This document shows, one piece after another, positions 5,933 to 8,158 of a DNA stretch of 8,158 nt. The DNA is from Treponema sp. (GTDB lineage: Bacteria; Spirochaetota; Spirochaetia; Treponematales; Treponemataceae): positions 1-8,158 of the forward strand of contig JAGABO010000224.1 in assembly GCA_017614655.1 (NCBI GenBank). Direction: 5' to 3'. The notes below the pieces were generated by a model. That model was not told the DNA's origin and searched no databases. It worked only from the letters and a program-made list of their open reading frames with translations. The position numbers and the translations under genes are program-made. The stretch's first letter is position 1. The number at the start of each line of letters is the position of its first letter.

Positions 5933-7268
5933 GCCCTTTATGATAGTTATGAAATTCGGCGGCTCAAGCGTTGCCAATGCTGAGCGTATCCGCCATGTTG
6001 CTTCAATAATTCAGGCTTATAAAGAAAGCCGTCCTGTTGTCGTTTTGAGTGCAATGGGAGACACAACCGATCATCTTCTCGAAGCTGCAGATGAAGCTGT
6101 TAAAGGAAAGGTTGATATCGAAAAAGTAGAAAAGCTTCACTATGAAACAGCAAAAGCTCTTGCCGTTGAAGTTCCCGAAATAAAACTTCTTCTTGATGAA
6201 CTCAAGACTCTCCTTACGGGAATCAGCATGCTTCATGAGCTTACGAAGCGCACCCGCGATTATCTTGTTTCATTTGGCGAAAGAATGAGCGTGCGCATGA
6301 TGGCAGCTTTCCTTAAAAAAGAGGGTACTCCAGTAAAATTTTATGATGCGTGGGATATCGGCATGGTAAGTGACTCTAACTACATGGCTGCAGAACTTCT
6401 TGATGAAGTCTGGGAAAACATTCCTTCGCACCTTAATGATTATAAAAACGGAAAGACAGACGAGATTCCGGTTGTAACAGGCTTCCTTGCACAGGACAGA
6501 AACGGAATCATTACAACCCTGGGCCGCGGTGGAAGTGATCTTTCTGCAACAATGATTGGTGCTGCCATGGGCGCAGAAGAGATTCAGACATGGAAAGACG
6601 TAGACGGAATTTTAACCAGTGATCCGCGTATCGTAAGTGATGCCCGCACCGTAAGCGAAGTAACTTATGAAGAGGCACAGGAGCTTGCAATGTTCGGTTC
6701 TCAGGTGCTTCATCCGCGCAGTATGATTCCCTGCCGTAAGACAGGAACTCCGGTACGCGTAAAAAACAGCTACAACATTAAGTCTGCCGGTTCAATCATC
6801 GTAGAAAAACATTCAGGAAAAACTCCTCTTGTTACGGCAATTACCACAATCAAGGATGTTACGATTATTGATATCGAAAGTTCGCGCATGCTTGGAGCTT
6901 CCGGTTTCTTAGCACACGTGTTCAATCAGTTCCTTAAGTGGAACATCAGCGTAGACGTTATTGCAACAAGCCAGGTATCGGTTTCCCTTACAGTAAGTTC
7001 AAAAATTGATTTAACCGGCGTAATCGAGGACTTAAAGCGTGTAGCAGATGTTACCGTAAAAAAAGACAAGGCTATCGTTACCGTAATCTGTGACGCCTTA
7101 AGGTCAAGCAGCATTCTTGCAAAGAGTTTTGCAGCTTTGAGTTCAGAAGGAATTAACGTTCAGATGATTTCTCAGGGTGCAAGCAAGGTAAACATAAGCA
7201 TGCTCGTAGATTCAAACCAGGCAGCTTCTACAGTGCAGATTCTGCATAAAGCCCTCTTCGGCTGCTGA
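5931..7268 (+). CDS. lysC: Aspartate kinase, monofunctional lysine-sensitive (AKIII) type
   Basis: A 445-residue cytosolic aspartokinase that phosphorylates L-aspartate, the first step toward lysine/diaminopimelate, threonine and methionine. Seen: KFGGSS (residues 8-13), [10 protein letters not shown] (38-47), FGERMS (115-120), TGFLAQD (183-189), [11 protein letters not shown] (196-206), [13 protein letters not shown] (221-233) and HPRSM (261-265), then two C-terminal ACT regions (about 310-375 and 382-445). The ACT1 segment [14 protein letters not shown] plus [18 protein letters not shown] (318-331, 338-355) has the pattern of E. coli LysC, which is inhibited by lysine; length also matches (about 449). 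No homoserine dehydrogenase domain is attached. Start choice is uncertain: ATGs occur at 5931, 5940 and 5949, none with a Shine-Dalgarno. The one at 5940 (MIVMKFGG) fits family N-termini and the promoter best. No lysine riboswitch fits in the 33-base upstream gap. Confidence 0.95.
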   Translation: MPFMIVMKFGGSSVANAERIRHVASIIQAYKESRPVVVLSAMGDTTDHLLEAADEAVKGKVDIEKVEKLHYETAKALAVEVPEIKLLLDELKTLLTGISMLHELTKRTRDYLVSFGERMSVRMMAAFLKKEGTPVKFYDAWDIGMVSDSNYMAAELLDEVWENIPSHLNDYKNGKTDEIPVVTGFLAQDRNGIITTLGRGGSDLSATMIGAAMGAEEIQTWKDVDGILTSDPRIVSDARTVSEVTYEEAQELAMFGSQVLHPRSMIPCRKTGTPVRVKNSYNIKSAGSIIVEKHSGKTPLVTAITTIKDVTIIDIESSRMLGASGFLAHVFNQFLKWNISVDVIATSQVSVSLTVSSKIDLTGVIEDLKRVADVTVKKDKAIVTVICDALRSSSILAKSFAALSSEGINVQMISQGASKVNISMLVDSNQAASTVQILHKALFGC

Positions 7269-7284
7269 AATATTAACTTAAGAT

Positions 7285-7333
7285 AAAAAAAGCCGTGGCA
7301 GTTTGAGGTTCTCAAAACTACCACGGCTTTTTT
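7285..7333. terminator. Bidirectional rho-independent terminator between lysC and pgk
   Basis: GCCGTGG (7292-7298) pairs perfectly with CCACGGC (7321-7327). The stem continues inward through an imperfect AGTTTGAG/CTCAAAACT pairing with one extra base and a short GTT loop. It is flanked by seven A (7285-7291) and six T (7328-7333), so it has a U-tract on either strand. It lies between converging genes, and would end lysC transcripts rightwards and pgk transcripts leftwards. Confidence 0.9.
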
Positions 7334-7337
7334 ATAA

Positions 7338-7362
7338 GGTGGTTTCGAGAGCCTCAACCACC
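7338..7362 (-). terminator. Second hairpin downstream of pgk, weak or accessory terminator
   Basis: GGTGGTT (7338-7344) pairs with AACCACC (7356-7362), and an inner GAG/CTC (7347-7349, 7353-7355) extends the stem after a two-base bulge, leaving an AGC loop. It starts 14 bases after the pgk stop, reading leftwards. The downstream tract on that strand is only TTAT, so it is probably a stabilising 3' hairpin or a helper to the stronger terminator beyond it. Confidence 0.5.
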
Positions 7363-7375
7363 GCAATTTATCAAA

Positions 7376-8158
7376 TTACTTCTGTGCCAGGATAGCAATT
7401 CCCGGAAGTGTCTTTCCTTCGAGGAACTCGAGAGAAGCTCCGCCACCGGTAGAAACGTGGCTCATCTTGTCTGCAAGGTTGAACTTGTTAACGGCAGCAA
7501 CAGAGTCACCGCCACCAACTACAGTCATTGCACCCTTTGCTGTTGCTTCTGCAACGAGGCGTGCTACGGCTTCGGTTCCCTTTGCAAAGTTTTCGAACTC
7601 GAATACACCAACCGGTCCGTTCCATACGATAGACTTAGAAGCAAGAATAGCGTTCTTGTAAAGTTCAACAGTCTTAGGACCGACATCCATACCCATAAGG
7701 TTTTCCGGAAGATCAACTGCATCAACTGCAACCGGATCCTTGTCTGCAAATTCTGCACCGCCTACATGGTCAACCGGGAGAAGAATCTTTACGCCGGCTT
7801 TTTCAGCCTTTGCAAGAAGATCCTTTGCTGTATCAAGGAAGTCATCTTCAACAAGTGACTTACCGATAGCGTGTCCCTGTGCCTTGAGGAATGTATAAGC
7901 CATACCGCCGCCGACGATGAGTGTAGAAGCGTTCTTCATAAGGCTTTCGAGAACGGCGATCTTTGAAGAAACCTTTGCACCACCGATGATTGCAGTCATT
8001 GGTTTTTCCGGGTTTGTTACCATCGGCTGGATGTATTTAACTTCCTTTTCCATAAGGAAGCCGCCGACTGAAGGAACAGGCATGAATTTTGCGATGGAAG
8101 CTGTAGAAGCCTGATCGCGGTGAGCAGTTCCGAATGCATCGTTTACGAAGATGTCTCC
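7376..8158 (-). CDS. pgk: Phosphoglycerate kinase, C-terminal part (gene continues past right edge)
   Basis: The frame is open from the right edge (8158) to the TAA at 7378-7376, giving 260 residues of an enzyme normally about 390-420 long, so the N-terminal third is missing. It transfers phosphate from 1,3-bisphosphoglycerate to ADP in glycolysis. Visible signatures by fragment residue: GDIFVNDAFGTAHR (1-14), GGAKVSSK in the nucleotide domain (59-66), VWNGPVGVFE (178-187), GGGDSVAAV (215-223) and the STGGGASLEFLEG block (236-248) near the C-terminus. An internal Met at 8083 is not the start, because conserved family sequence continues upstream of it to the window edge. The gene converges on lysC and ends 14 bases before a hairpin. 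The motifs are typical and nothing suggests damage. Confidence 0.97.
   Translation of the reverse strand, partial: GDIFVNDAFGTAHRDQASTASIAKFMPVPSVGGFLMEKEVKYIQPMVTNPEKPMTAIIGGAKVSSKIAVLESLMKNASTLIVGGGMAYTFLKAQGHAIGKSLVEDDFLDTAKDLLAKAEKAGVKILLPVDHVGGAEFADKDPVAVDAVDLPENLMGMDVGPKTVELYKNAILASKSIVWNGPVGVFEFENFAKGTEAVARLVAEATAKGAMTVVGGGDSVAAVNKFNLADKMSHVSTGGGASLEFLEGKTLPGIAILAQK

Noticed and set aside
7457..7858. A 133-codon open frame on the plus strand
   Set aside because: It is antisense to pgk, whose conserved motifs are intact throughout. The Cys-rich translation matches no family and has no ribosome-binding site that I could see.
1..8158. CRISPR arrays, insertion sequences, tRNA or rRNA genes
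   Set aside because: No regularly spaced repeats, transposase-like frames, terminal inverted repeats or RNA-gene signatures were seen. The window is almost fully occupied by the listed genes.

Overview
The window reads as a chromosomal stretch of a low-to-moderate GC bacterium. Seven-transmembrane GGDEF-EAL proteins and an LDH-type dehydrogenase next to a class II fumarase would fit a host-associated spirochaete such as a gut or oral Treponema. That assignment rests on the general look of the proteins and is an inference, not a database result. No mobile element, tRNA, rRNA or CRISPR array is visible. The coding density and intact reading frames look like core genome.

Layout from left to right. 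(1) Positions 1-1057, minus strand: an LDH/MDH-family dehydrogenase followed 10 bases later by the N-terminus of class II fumarase, which leaves the window at base 1. The dehydrogenase has Arg at the substrate-specificity position where lactate dehydrogenases have Gln. With fumarase downstream, a malate dehydrogenase in an oxaloacetate-malate-fumarate branch is the best reading. (2) Positions 1058-1305: a 248-base divergent control region with a good sigma70-type promoter for the minus-strand operon and three palindromic operator-like sites spaced 30-31 bases centre to centre. (3) Positions 1306-5897, plus strand: two paralogous membrane GGDEF-EAL genes joined by an ATGA stop/start overlap. 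The first keeps every EAL phosphodiesterase residue I could check but has a degenerate GGDEF. The second keeps the whole architecture but has lost nearly all catalytic residues in both domains. (4) Positions 5931-7268, plus strand: a monofunctional, lysine-sensitive-type aspartokinase (lysC), with a possible promoter of its own whose -10 box overlaps the upstream-most ATG. (5) Positions 7269-7375: a convergent intergenic region with a strong bidirectional terminator hairpin and a second hairpin. (6) Positions 7376-8158, minus strand: the C-terminal two thirds of phosphoglycerate kinase, running off the right edge.

How they fit together: mdh, fumC and pgk are central carbon enzymes, and lysC starts the aspartate-family amino acid pathway. 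The GGDEF-EAL pair is the accessory element. It looks like a membrane sensor that hydrolyses cyclic-di-GMP (first protein) co-produced with a catalytically dead sister (second protein) that may act as its regulator, sensor partner or effector. That coupled pair and the three-palindrome control region are the parts most worth following up.
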